Made by a program: the position numbers and the translations under genes. From positions 11,395,044-11,459,043 of the forward strand of contig NC_066833.1 in the NCBI RefSeq assembly GCF_001640805.2: a stretch of 64,000 bases of DNA. Reading direction: 5' to 3'. The first letter of the stretch is position 1. Every line of letters begins with the position of its first letter. This document shows positions 26,736 through 39,160 of the stretch, one piece after another. Below the pieces are notes generated by a model. The model was not told where the DNA came from, made no database searches, and worked only from the letters and a program-made list of their open reading frames with translations. This DNA is from Lates calcarifer. Lineage: Eukaryota > Chordata > Actinopteri > Centropomidae.

Positions 26736-28656
26736 AACATAATCCAAACACCAATTATGCTTGTTATCACAACATAATTGGTAAAACAGTTTTGTACCAT
26801 ATAAATGTTGTTTCTAGGTGACAGAGTAGTTGTTATAGAGGCCACTTTACTCTGAGCGACTGCAGGAATGAGAGGCAGCTGTCTGCCCCTCCCCTCATAC
26901 TGTAAGCAGTGAACTTTACCCTTCATAGATTGATGAAAAAGCATAAACCATGATAAACTATGATCATAGGACTTCTTCTCCACTTGTTTTTTTTTTTTTT
27001 TGGCCACAGCACTTGATGTCACATTAGCCAGAGTGCCACCTATAGACATCACACTGTAACACATAGGTGAAGTCAACATTAGAAAGTAAAACAAGTAGTG
27101 ATGATTAATTATGAATTTAAATGGCCACATTACATTTACTGATCCCAGTGATGCTGTGTTATTTCATCATTTTGGGGGCTTAACTTATTTTCCGTGTTAC
27201 ACGAGGATTGATGAAAGGGTTCATGTGAATTTTGTCTCTGTCTTGCCTGAGTAGAGAGACTGGTCAGTGAAATGGGGGAACACGACTGGTCTCTGCAAAA
27301 AGATAAGGAATTCACAGTGTAGTAACTTACAACGTTTTTCACTAAATGTATTGAAAATAAAACATTTAACCCAATCATAATATGGTTAATAATAAGTTTC
27401 TTTCACCTGTGTAGAAACTTTGGAGGTTCTGACTTGTGGAAAATATTGCGTCTATATCGGGGATCAGAAAAATACTGCGAAATGAGCTATTTTGGCTCAG
27501 GACATCGTTTCAAATGCCAAGGATGTAAAGGTCACACAGGAAAATAATTCTCTTAAAAAGCCCTGTGTGTTAAGACCACTGTGACTTTTGAAAAGCTCTG
27601 GCTGTGATGTCAGTAAAGTCATTGCATTTTAACTGCTCACTTTGTTGCCAAGGAACTGTTTTCTCAAACTTTGGATGACGCATGTTGTTTATCACAAATA
27701 GCAAGATAAGTGGTGCTGACATACATCCATCCAAGGATTGTTTGCCTCTGAGATAGGAACACAGAGCTTCGTACAAACAGCACATGTACTCAAATCAAAC
27801 TAAGATATGGGGGAAATGGCTAGTCAGCAGTCCTGTCACACAGTAGTTATAATGTCATTCATATAATACATTCATATAATATCTTTGCTTTTCATCCGTG
27901 ATTCAAGTCAAGCAACAACATCACAGAACCAGACTTCTCGTAATCCAAACATCCTCAAGCTTTAAACATGACAACAACAATAACTTCACTACAGTTAGAC
28001 AACATGAGTTCAGTGTGAGTGAGTTCTTGATGCTTTAGCTCACACACTCACACATACACAGGTACAGGAGAATAACTGATAAATTCATGCTTTTTAAACT
28101 TTGTATTTATTCTTCTACACTAGTGGCACAGCACATGAGCTCAGAGAATAATGTCAGCACCTTCTGGTAACATTGTCTCATGGTTTGTGAACTATTCATA
28201 TGAATTTTGTGAAAATTAACACCACTGAAGCTACTAGGACCAAGTTAACAATGTTTGTCATACAAAAGCCAAGCGCATTAATTACACATATGAATATGCT
28301 GTGTTCAACTTTAAGTTTATGCAACTAACTCAAACTAAACCATGCTGACTGTAATAATCACTGCTTATGTTCATTATCTATTTGACAGACAAAAATGTTT
28401 GTGTATTGTAAATTTCTCTCTACAGTGTTGTGAAAGTAAAGGGAAACATACAATATATTCTCTTCTACCTATGCAGATGAATTTGTTATGATGTACATAT
28501 AAGACAGTGTATCAAAAGGCTAGTCATTACTTGCCTACAGGCAAAGGAGCAGCACAGTGCAATGAGTGAAAGCTGTTGCTGTCTCTGCTGTTTCTGACAT
28601 TTTGACTGAGTTTCAGACTTGCCTAAATGCTTTTGCACTGTCATCATGCTCATGAT

Positions 28657-28662
<6 letters not shown>

Positions 28663-28692
<30 letters not shown>
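28663..28692 (+). repeat. (TA)15 microsatellite
   Basis: Fifteen uninterrupted ta units. Confidence 0.95.
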
Positions 28693-28694
<2 letters not shown>

Positions 28695-29404
28695 GTTGTA
28701 TTTCTATGGGATATAATGAGTCCCTCTATATAGGAGTTCAAGGAGCTTCCCCTTATTATCTGATATTTTCTTTGAGGAATTCATTATTCCACACAAACTG
28801 GCAGTGACTCAGATTAACATGATTATCATAATGAACATAGCTGCTGAAATTCCCCCTTAGAAGCCTCTCATTTTACATTAAATAGAGGTATTAGTTTGGC
28901 CCAACAGATTCTTCCTCAGTCACTCCCCAAAGTAGGCAGTTACCATGATTTTTAATTAACATGTTCTACAATCTAAATGCTTGCTAGTGCCCCCTACATG
29001 CTACAGTCCTCAAAGTGTTAATGAATAGAAATTTGCTACCTACCAACAGTAGAGCTCAAAATGAAAGGGTAGTGCAAATGATATGAAGAGCAGTACATGA
29101 ACTGTTGCATCCTCTGGAGATCATGAAAAACACTCTGCTTAGCATCAAAATGTTAGCATTGTTATTTTGAGCATGTTGAACTTAGCATTTAGCTCAAAAC
29201 GCTGCTGTGTCTAAGCACAACATTTCAGAGTTGCTTTCATGGCTGTAGACTCTTAGTTTTGTTTGTAATAAACACAATGAAAACTGGCATACTAGACAGC
29301 TTTGTATTTTTGCAAGTATAAAAAAGCAGTGCAGATCATGCTTAGTCACATCTCCTACAGTATGTGTGATTTTACAGACAAAAAAAGCATTCATTTTTAA
29401 AGTC

Positions 29405-29935
29405 TGAAGATTCTCAGTCATCCAGGTCATAGTTGAGTTGAGAGCAGCTGGACTTGGTTACAGATACTTGAAGATGATTCGCCTCTCATCCAAGTGGCAT
29501 CTTCAATTCTGACTGACTGGTGGGAAGTCCCAGGTATATAACCTCTGTACATTTGTTTTCAAAGCCATTGATGTCACTTAATTCGTTAGTTACTCCTGGC
29601 TGTTATAATGACAGCCGTTAAAGTGGCTGGAGTCACCTCACCTGAGGCCAAGTGTAAGTGACCATCATTTCTGGGGTCACATGAGATCAAGTGTGAATGG
29701 CTGTTAAGGAAGGGGTGACAGGGCAGCACTGTAGGTGGAGGATAAGTGGTGTTGTAGACCACTATTTTTCACAGCCTCCTTCACTCCTCTTTCAAACCAC
29801 CTGTCCTTCAAAATATGTACATTGTTGTCATCAAAGAAGTGTCCCTTATTCTTCAGGTGTAGATAAACTGCTGAGTCTTGACCTGAGGTTCTGGCCCTCC
29901 TCTGTTGAACCATGTGTTTGCTTCAGTTTCACTGA
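29405..29935 (-). mobile_element. Penelope-like retroelement fragment, GIY-YIG endonuclease end
   Basis: The minus strand encodes RRARTSGQDSAVYLHLKNKG, then FFDDNNVHIL and DRWFERGVKEA, ending HHLSSTYSAALSPLP. This is the C-terminal part of the GIY-YIG endonuclease-bearing proteins of fish Penelope-like elements as I recall them. A block of around a dozen residues normally found after KEAI (with the 'SLNRGGG' motif) is missing. Downstream non-coding blocks gatgagaggcgaa, tcaagta and ggatgactgagaatc are also typical of this repeat. Only the 3' end of the element is present; no reverse transcriptase was seen, so it is a truncated copy. Confidence 0.7.
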
Positions 29936-30202
29936 AGCTGACTTACTGTACCACTCTAGGCATTCCTTATAATTCTCTTGCTGGAAATGATATTTTAAGT
30001 ATGAAGCTCATATTCAGTACAATTACAACACAAATATGGAATTGCTTGCAGCCGTGCCAGTAATAAATGTGCAGTATTTAGACTAGATGGGAATGTTTTC
30101 TTTTAATTTATAGTTGTGTTGTTGTAAAGTAAGACATTGATAAATATTGATGCGGAATTTAAATGTTTCCTGCTTTGCCTGAATAAGCATATTACACTGT
30201 AA

Positions 30203-30226
30203 TTTTTTTTTTTTTTTTTTTTTTTT
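30203..30226 (+). repeat. Poly-T tract
   Basis: Twenty-four T; could be the antisense poly-A tail of an old retrocopy. Confidence 0.85.
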
Positions 30227-30447
30227 AGCTTACCAGGGGAACATCTGCCTTCCATTCAAGGTGTTATTATTAAACTGGCATTTAAGTGTGCTTGCCCATT
30301 TCATCTCTAGACATTATACATTTATCAAACCATTACTGGGGGACCGCACAGTTTTTACCGAAAATTATTGGAGATTCATATATCAGGAATTACTTAATAC
30401 AGCAGAGACCTACCATGGTAGTGCACAGTTTATTTGCTTTCTATCTC

Positions 30448-30448
<1 letters not shown>

Positions 30449-30498
<50 letters not shown>
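30449..30498 (+). repeat. (CTAT)n microsatellite
   Basis: About twelve tandem ctat units. Confidence 0.95.
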
Positions 30499-30499
<1 letters not shown>

Positions 30500-32513
30500 G
30501 TAAAGCCTTACTTATTTGCCTTATGTTCTCTCATTACCTTTGTGAGCCATTGTGTGTCCACTTTTTTTACAATGAGAGTTAATCTACAGTATATTATTTT
30601 ATAGTCCCTACACATCCATAAAAATGAATAAATGTAATACATAAAGATTCTGTACTCTACTGCTATAAGTATACATTAATATATAATGAAAATTATTTTT
30701 TTTTAGAAGAATAAGGTTGTCATCTCATTTGCTGAAACACTGTGAATTTGGAAGTGCAGTTATAATATACATAACCTTTCAATGCAACACCTAGTAATAA
30801 TATTGTATATATTTGGCCCTGAAGATGCTCATCTGAGTCAGACTCATCATTACTTGGGAGTTGTAATTACCAGTGGATGGTAAAGCTGTCAGAGGATGTG
30901 TTATATGAAAAAGTGGACTATCCTGTATATTCGACTTTGAGCGATCGTCCAACATAATACAGTAGTGGGGGAATTGACAGAGGAATTCTGAGCACCTCAG
31001 CCGTTGAGAGACCATCTGTGTACCCCTGCATGACAGATCAGAGCCACTGAATATTCATGCACCATCCTTCCCCTTATCACATTAGATTAGAACCCATGTG
31101 GTGAGAAAGCAAGGGGAAAGGCTGACAACACTGTTACGTTGTCAGAGACCCTTACAGCTGTGTGTTAAATGGCACATTTGCCAAATGGACATGTGCTATG
31201 TTGTGGCACTGGGTTGAATGTTCTGTAATAGAGTGTCCCTTTAATGTAATGAAGGAAATTTCCCTGTGTATTGTGAAACAAACAACAGTCACACTTTACT
31301 TTTAATCCCCCTCCCACTCTAGCATTTATAATCAGTACACAGATATTGATAATGCTTAACACACTGTAATCTAAATATGAATATTTATTAATGTACAGTA
31401 TTTGTCATCGATTATAACTTTGCTTATGGGAGCATTTTATATTCTCTATGTCATGCATTATCTGTTATCTGTCCACAGGAGTTACAGTTGTTTGTGTACA
31501 TTAATAAATACTCTCTGCAGTCAAACACAAAGGTCTATCACTTTTAGATGTATATAATAAGATGTATACTTTTCAAGACTATTGGTGATATTTTGAAGCT
31601 AGTTCTGTATTTTAAGATTTATGTTTATTATTTTTTAGAATAATGGTCATTTAGAAAGCCAGTTATGCCTCAATAATATATAATTTTAATATCATATGCT
31701 CTAGTCCATCTCAAAAGGAGCTGGAAAAGAGAAAGAAATGAAAAAAGAGATGCTTTAAACACATACTGGAGCTCAGCAGATGAGACTACCAGTTTGCTCA
31801 TGTATGAAATATGAACTCTCAGAGACAAGGTCACTTATATTTGACTTACCTAAATGTGGCATAAAAATAGTATGAATCACTGGGGCTTGAAGAGATGGCC
31901 AAGAAATATTCATTAAATACGAAGATATCCTGTCACCCTTTTAAGGCAATAAAATGCTTGGGAGGCGAAACTAATATGAGTCATTATTATGTCAATACAG
32001 ACACACACCTACTTGTCCACATATCCCCTCTGTAAATCAGTATGGGATGACAGCCCTTTTTGTAATAGCCACATTAATTGCGGCATCCCTTAACTTACAA
32101 AGTAGAAATGGATGCAGTGAATAACTAATTGCCCAGTAAAGATGGTCCAAGTGTGCTGGGATGTGAGTTCTTATGGGTGGGAGAACTCCAGGGATTGTTA
32201 CAGATTCCATCATGTCGGTGATAAATCTTCCCATTAAGTGGCTACAGCGCCACATTGGTAATTGATATCAATGTAGTTGAGGTGGAGATGTGACACATTT
32301 ACAGTGGTGGTGCAGTGGTCAGCTGTGTTTTATGTGTTCTTGTGGCTGCCACATGAATGAGGGTCATCTATGTGCCTCATGAATCCTTAAACAGCTGCTC
32401 TCTGCTGGCAGGGAGAGTCCGGCAGTTTGTTACAAGACTTCACCAGTCCTGCTGGAAAGCAGTGTGGAGAACATCTGTTTTGTGTAAAGAACAATGCTGT
32501 GAAGCATAAATAC

Positions 32514-32550
32514 ATTTGCATATGCATAGGTTCTCCCTCCGCCTATAAAA
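32514..32550 (+). promoter_or_regulatory. Octamer plus TATA-like box upstream of exon 3
   Basis: atttgcatatgcat (32514-32527) contains the POU octamer ATTTGCAT overlapping a second half-site in palindromic arrangement. The TATA-like sequence tataaaa follows at 32544-32550. Octamer-to-TATA spacing of about 20 bp is the arrangement of known octamer-driven promoters. It lies 235 bp before exon 3. Function is inference; such motifs also occur by chance in AT-rich DNA. Confidence 0.3.
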
Positions 32551-32784
32551 GAGTTCATAGTATCAGCACTTTGAGAAGGCACTCAAAAAATACACAATGA
32601 CAATGAAATATGCAGTTCTTTTTCACATATGGTCTGTTGGTCTCCCACTGTAAGTGCTTCTCCACATGCTCAAGAAAACATTGTTAAAGCTCATTTGGCT
32701 TTACACTAAACTGATACAGTATGGATTATTGTTCAAATAAATAGATTTTCAGACTTTTGACACAGTCTTGTTTCTCTGTTTCAG

Positions 32785-32922
32785 GTGCGCAGGAGGTGGT
32801 GATCAGATGTCCCCTCAATCACATACAGTGTATCGGGACCAAAAAATGTATTCATTTCAATAAACTTTGCAATGGGGCTAGAGACTGTGAAGATGGCTAC
32901 GATGAAGGAGTTCACTGTAGAG
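32785..32922 (+). CDS. lrp1b: lrp1b exon 3: LDL-receptor class A repeat 2
   Basis: This 138-nt phase 1-1 exon sits between the acceptor ctctgtttcag and the donor gtaaga. The first two bases complete the last cysteine of LDLa1; then a short linker (AQEVVIR) leads into LDLa2 with six cysteines (CP, QC, KC, LC, DC, HC). The calcium region reads [15 protein letters not shown]: Asn replaces the usual first Asp, Tyr replaces the Ser of SDE, and there is no Trp before the fourth cysteine. The same N and Y are, from memory, present in human LRP1B and N also in LRP1, so this looks like a conserved property rather than damage. An octamer and TATA-like box lie about 240 bp upstream. Confidence 0.93.
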
Positions 32923-33154
32923 GTAAGAGCTGATAATATTTTCATGTCCTGATTCTTTTTGCCTTGGGTTTAGATACATACATAAATTAATAAGTATTCT
33001 CATTATCATTGTAATTAATTAGATCATGCTCATCTTATGTGGATTATTAAGATTGTGAAATTTATTTTACCCATTAAATCAGTACTGGATTTCTAAAATA
33101 TATGGCTATGGAAAATGTTTAATATGTTTTACTAATATGCTTCGCATAATGGGT

Positions 33155-33187
33155 TAACCCTAACCCTAACCCCCTAACCTTAACCCA
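33155..33187 (-). repeat. Short interstitial telomere-like tract
   Basis: taaccctaaccctaacccc followed by ctaaccttaaccc: about five units of (CCCTAA)n with small errors. Too short to be a telomere; probably an internal repair scar or the end of a dispersed repeat. Confidence 0.8.
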
Positions 33188-33879
33188 TTGTTCCAAACTT
33201 CAGTATTGTGTAATTTATCATTTGTTACATCTAAACTCAACCATTATTGCTTGATGTTTGGTAATGGAAATGCTAATTCATGACATTGTGGCTTGATCTG
33301 ACACTTTCTAACTTTTGTGGTTGAACTGGCTGCCAAGGTGACTTTTCATCATCCTTCCTGTCAGAGCAGGCAAGAGACACAGCATGACAGAAACACCAGG
33401 TGTTGTGTTGTACACAAGTTTTAGCTGCTGCTCGCATTCTTAGCAACTATAGCAAGCTGCTATGGACACCTGGTTTCTGTGATAAGACAGCATCTGCCTC
33501 ATGATTGCTCTAGTCTTGGCATAACATTAGCCTCTGTCTGGCAGAAACCACAACCTTTTTTGACCTGTAAGACAGTTAAAGTCATGCTGGGCATTGTCTC
33601 AGTGTTAGTGCTAGGTGCAAGGAAATGGCCTCTGATTTAAAGCTGTGAAGAGTCTAAAAGCATGTTTATTGGCACAGAGCAAAAAACTTTTTACACCCCA
33701 ATGTTTCACCCGAATGCTTGCATTGATTAATTCATTTGGTAGACTGCCTGTGACGAGACAATGGAATTAAATCAATATTGACTGAAGTGGGAAGATACTG
33801 TAATAATGTAAACACAAATCATAGTAATACAAAAACATGCCGTCCAAGAATAATTCAAGAGGTCTTCAGAGTGAAGGTT

Positions 33880-34535
33880 ATGCCATTATGTCTTATTTAG
33901 AATATTCACAGCTGAAGGAATAAAAGATGTTTTCTTGTTCCTTTTTCCTGGCCGGTGGGGCTCTATAACACTGGCCCAATGGTAGCAGCTGAAAGGAGAT
34001 GGTGAGAAGGGTCCTGTATGATCACAGTGATCTTCCTAGTAAACTTACCAAAATTGACCAAGTGTACGGTTCAGAAAGTGGTGTGTGAACTGAACCTGTT
34101 ATCTTACTGGCCTGTCTGATAATATGAGAAAGTTTTGACTTGTGTTTAACAGCAAGGCTATTATATCATCAACGAGTGACCTGTAAAGCAAGGTTAAAAC
34201 TTCTTTACTGACATTAAAACTCCTTTGCTTCTTCAGTAGGTGCAGCTTTCTTGTAATTTGAATCAGAATATTTTGAAAAAGGACAAAGAGATGTCTATCT
34301 CCATTCCAAGATACTGAAATGACTCAACCTGCTTTACCAGCTGCCCTTTCACTCTGAGGGGGTCAAAGAGAGGTTGTGGTGAAGCAGTTCGCCCCTTGCC
34401 CCCACAACACAACTCCTTGGTCTTAGTTATTTTGAGCTTTAAGGAGTTTTCCTGTAAGGTTTTGCTGAGGCTGCTCACATATTGTTGGTATTCCACCTGT
34501 GAGTCAATGTCAGTCATGTGGGCAACCAGAGCCAT
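33880..34535 (-). mobile_element. LINE reverse-transcriptase C-terminal fragment (CR1/L2/Rex-type)
   Basis: On the minus strand, MALVAHMTDIDSQVEYQQYV begins with the palm-domain 'DDMALVAH' region; then come TKTKELCCGGKGRT and VESFQYLGMEIDISLSF, the thumb region of fish non-LTR retrotransposons. Further 3', LHLLKKQRSFNVSKEVLTLL and YRSLVDD continue the same protein in another frame, and RKKEQEN near 33950 corresponds to the C-terminal 'RKKNRFKNSFIP' type end. Frameshifts and stops show it is dead. The 5' part, including the endonuclease and the rest of the reverse transcriptase, is absent. Clade assignment within CR1/L2/Rex1 is uncertain. Confidence 0.8.
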
Positions 34536-37500
34536 ATTTCAAAATAACCATTGGGTTAAGTTCATAAATCGCCTCAAATGGATACATCTAGGATAAATTA
34601 AGTCTTTACACAACCTGTTTTAGGGCTACATAGAGGCCTGGCATTCAGAGAAACTGTAGTGTAACTGCAGTAGCATGAATTTGTTTCCCTGCTCTGACTA
34701 CTTTCCAGTTCTGCTGAATTGTTTCTGAGCTACACAACAATGTTCAGGGTTAATACTTTAAGATCTCCAACTAAACAGCAAAGCAGAATAAGAGGTTTGC
34801 AACCATGGTTCAAATACAGACTGCGTTCATGTCATGTAAGGTTTAATGAAAATGCAAAATGCCACCTGGGAGAATTGCTCGAGTCAGCCCTGGTAAAACA
34901 TGCAAGCGTTTTATGCAAGCTCAGATTTCTGGCATTTCTTGTGCTATACTGCAAAATACTAAACTGTACTGTGTGTCAATACAGGCAGGAAAATGGCAGG
35001 TAAACCACAGATGCTGGAAGGAAGGTGATAAAAATCAAAATGATCAGCAGCTACAGCTGACTGAAAACAGAAAACACAAAAAAGGAAACACGAGCATTGA
35101 AATATTTGTATTGGCGCTGAAACAGGTATGTTAAGTTTTACAATCTTATATTCTTATTCTAATTTGATACTTTTTTGTATTATGGTTTGTTTTCATGAGT
35201 TTTTCTTCATGTCTGTATTCTTTCAGTGAGGTTTTTTTTTTACAATGTCAGTATTTCTTCATTATCACTGGTTATAATCTACAGATTGTCAGTGAAAAAC
35301 ACCCAATATAATCCAACAATATATTAAAATAATGTAAGATAACAATAATGTAATTTTATGATGCTGAATTTTATTTTTCTGTGAAATTTTTTCAATGCCA
35401 ATACAACTTTTTTCCAATACAGATATTTCAATGCCACTGTTTCCCTTTCCAGTTCAGATCTTGTGTTCAATGCCAAATTGTATTTTCAGTGTCAAATTTT
35501 TAATGTCACTGTTGTAGCCCCATAGGATGTGTGCTTGGTTATGCTTTTCTGTATTTTTGAGACAAAGCAACAGCAGAAAGACTTACTGGATTCTTCCCCA
35601 TAAGTAAATCACCTTTTTTTGAGTAAAATAAAATAATAAGATATTTTTCAGTTCTCTTAAACTACAACCACATACTAAAATAATAAATAAAAATAATTCT
35701 GCACTGTCGCTTGGCATGTAATTTTTAAATCAATGAGCTATTAATAGCTTTTTTTATATAATTTGATTTTTATATTTGCTGTACAATTTAGCTCTTGGTT
35801 TAATACATTTGCTGTTTTTCACAGATGAATCTGAAGCATAAAATGGCTTCACAGATCATGGTTTTCAAGACATTCCTCTGCTCTGTCTTTTTCTCTCCAA
35901 CTGAAAATGCAACGAGTCCAATGAAGGATGAAGGATAGGTTTACAGGTTTACAACCACCAAACAGGAGATGTACTCCATATTTCATGCTTTCTTCAACAC
36001 TGAGGACAGCTTTCTGTTGCACTGCATCATTCAGCATTCACAATAGAAATTAGGCTGGCAAATCTGTGCAGAAACCATTTGAGTAATTCATGTTTTCTAT
36101 TATTAGGGTTCAACCAAGGAATACTATGCAAACTCCAGTTTCCCCATAAAGTTGTGTATTGTTGTAAATTACATTGCCTAAATCCTGTTGCCTTTGACAA
36201 TTTGAAATTATCATTTACCTTCACCAAAAATAATATTATTGGCTCCATTTGATGTCTATTGCCACGAATAAATAGAATTCTTCACTTCCACTGGGTCACG
36301 ATTAGTCCTCTTCATAACCTTGCTAAGGCCTTGTATACATCTTGAGATCTATGTTGGCTTCAGCTTCATTGCCTGGTCTTTGACGTTACTGCTGTGCATT
36401 TCACTGTGCGTTCAACACTGTCTTAACCTTTGAACCCTTGAATTGTAGACCTTTGTTCTTGTCTGTCCAATGTCATTTCATGCATCCTTTGTCAGTTAAT
36501 GGCTAACACCCCTGTGTTCTAAATTACTTTAAAAAGCACTATCTGTTGTGTAAGACTGTGTGATCTGCATGCTAACAATCTACCTTGTAATCCAACCCTG
36601 CATTTAGCTGCTCTGAAAGCTTCCTAGCCTAAAGCTGTAAAAGGATTTATTCTTACTCAAAGAATAAATTAATCATGTATAAAATATGAATTTGACATAA
36701 TTTTAATGATAACACATGGTGTGTCTGAGCCTGTGTGGTGCTAACCTTCTGCTTAAGTTCACTCAGGGACACATACTGTACACTGTATGCTTCGTCCCAC
36801 ACGGACAGACTAAACTCATTGGGAAGCAGGAGAAATTGAGGTCACCAAAGAGAAGTTTTAGGCAACCAGCTGGGTCTCTTACAAAACTTTTTTTCCCCTC
36901 TCTTTCCTGCCCACCTCTTATGAATATACATGCTGAATATCCCGAGAGGCCTTGATATGAAGGTGCCCAGATGGAAAACCACCAAACTCTTTTCGTTCAC
37001 CTTCAGGAGACTTGCTCATTCTTAATCACATGCTCATGGCTGTGCTGTGGGATCTCTGAAGTCTCTACTGCTTGCATTGAGTAAGACAAATGTCAGACTT
37101 AAATATACATAATTCAGCTTCAGATTTCATATGTTATCTTTTGGGCAGTCCCAGAAACTGAACACAAGCAAATGTCTTCCAAATGAACATGGTGGGAAAA
37201 AAGCAACTGCTCAGAGCTGCTTAGAAACTGAATTTAGAGACTTTGTCAACCTGTATGGCATTAGGTTGCTCCTTTATTTAAAAATAAATGTTTTATTCCA
37301 ATGCTAGGCTTAATCCATGTTTACTTATTGTTTTCACTTTTGCACCAAGATGTGTTCAGTGTTACACCATATCATGTACCACTGTTGCATTTGGGAAAAT
37401 ATTCTGGTTAATATAACAATCACCATCTTTATCTTTACCAAATAAAGTATCAGTTTTTGTAATGGGGACAAACCATAATGACAAAATTTAAACATAAATA

Positions 37501-38316
37501 TAAATATTTGTCAGAACTTAGTTCTTGGGTTTGCATTTTTTCTGTTGTGAAGAAGTGCTGGAAGGTTGCTTGAGACTGACATGAACATTTACAGCAGTGT
37601 CATCAAAGATCACTGTTAGATTGATGTAAACTCAACACCATCACATTTCTGTCTCAAAGTCAGTGTCGGCTATGCAGCCTTGACTAAATATAATACAGGA
37701 ACTTACATAACTGGATGATAAAATTCAGTGATATTTCGATATGCTGTTCCTCATAGTCTCACTTACTGTTTGAGAATTGCCCTCAAATTATAAATTATTA
37801 TAATTATACAAATTATTTTTATGCAGATTGTTTTTTGTGAAGCTTGTTCAGACAGCTGGAATCACTGCAAAATTCACATTTGATTCAACTACTGTATATA
37901 TATCCAGAGCCCTACTCTAATATAGTGTTGTGTTTAAGCTGTTACACATGTGGCTCTCTCTCTCTCAATGCCAATGAAAGAGCTGCTTCACTGCTCACAA
38001 TACAGCTATAGCTGCCACAGTTACTGCTGGTGCTTACTATTCCATTTCATCCCCCTGAAGGCTCTGATTCTGCGTTCTCCCCCAGTAGGGAAGATTGTTG
38101 CTCTCTGATCTCTCTCCTCTCTCTTTATTCTAAGCTTTTGAGTGTGTTTTCTCTGGGAAAAATTGATCAGTGTTAAGTATAAGCTGTCTAATATCTGCTC
38201 TTAAATTTGTTTAATGTGAGCTGTCTAAGTTAACTATAATTTTCTTTGTGTGCTTCTACAATTCTTAAAATATGCATTTTAACCCTTTCCATCCCACTGT
38301 TTAAATCAGGCTTCCA

Positions 38317-38600
38317 TGCAAGAATGCATGAAACCGCCTTTCTAACTCCCTGTCCTATATGGTACATTAACCTTCTTAGACAGAGAGTGTGAAGGTCTTG
38401 GCTTTTATGGTGTTGTTGTGAGCATAAGCTGATAATGGCACTAAATGGCACCATTATCGGCCTTATGATCTTGCAAACTTTGAAAATAAAGGGGGAAATA
38501 GAGGCAAACAATTTCAGGAGGTGAAAGACATTTCTTTCTCTGCATGATTTCAAAAACTTACTGATGCCACACACATACCTGTGCTTACCAAGTCTAAACG
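38317..38600 (-). repeat. 3' LTR of the BEL/Pao remnant
   Basis: Shared blocks with the other LTR in the same order: actccctgtcctatatggta / actcactgtcctatatggta, and atggtgttgttgtgagcata / atggtgctgttgcaagcata, plus an aatttca..aggtg block. The two copies are clearly diverged, so insertion is old. Ends are approximate. Confidence 0.7.
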
Positions 38601-39160
38601 TTCGGCTCTTACACATTACCTCTGTTGTTATGGGTGAACTGCATAACAACAATACTACACAAAAGGTACAAATATTAAGATAAATACTAAACAAAAAAAA
38701 AAATCTCATGCACCAGAAGGAGATTTAAGGGTTGGCTGGAACCAGTGCAGTAGCACTTCTCTTCAGTCTGGTAGGTGACAATAATCCCAACAGTTATCCA
38801 CAAGCCTAATGGAGCATTGGCATTTGCCACTAGCACAATTTCTCTTTGCTCAAACTTTCTTTTGCTTCTGTTTTTGGCATTCTCATATAAATAGAAGATA
38901 TTAACTTACCCATCCTTACCAAAAGAGTTCAGATATATACACTGGCATAGTTATTATCTTGTCTGAAGATTCCTGACTAAAAATATTAATGTTAAGTAGA
39001 AGCAGGGGGTTGGAGTCAATGGATCACAGTCATTTGCGTCATTTGAAGCTGTTGTCAAATAGCAGTAATTAAGGGTTTCGTCTATTTTACATATGTCTGC
39101 AAGTAGATTTTTGCCGTCCGTAGTTTATCATTTACCCAAAGTGAAGGATCCTTGCAGCAT

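Larger units (their letters stand above)
14601..32784 (+). other. Intron 2 of lrp1b-like gene (18.2 kb)
   Basis: The intron begins gtaagt and ends ctgtttcag. It holds the hAT element (15766-16907), a common fish repeat (15080-15310), an 18-bp palindrome, a possible second hAT-like non-autonomous element (20289-20759), a SINE (about 26560-26735), a Penelope-like fragment (29405-29935) and several microsatellites, all listed separately. Between them I see only short non-homologous open frames. Confidence 0.85.

Noticed and set aside
26660..27130. 156-codon minus-strand open frame
   Set aside because: Includes poly-Lys from a poly-T run and overlaps the head of a SINE; no motif or family resemblance.
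30261..30582. Open frames through the (CTAT)n microsatellite
   Set aside because: Ser-Ile-Tyr-Leu repeats generated by the microsatellite.
35849..36248. Two adjacent minus-strand open frames (62 and 73 codons)
   Set aside because: No shared family, no splice logic between them and AT-rich composition like the surrounding intron.
38230..38709. 159-codon minus-strand open frame
   Set aside because: Mostly inside the 3' LTR of the BEL/Pao remnant; LTR sequence is not expected to be coding.
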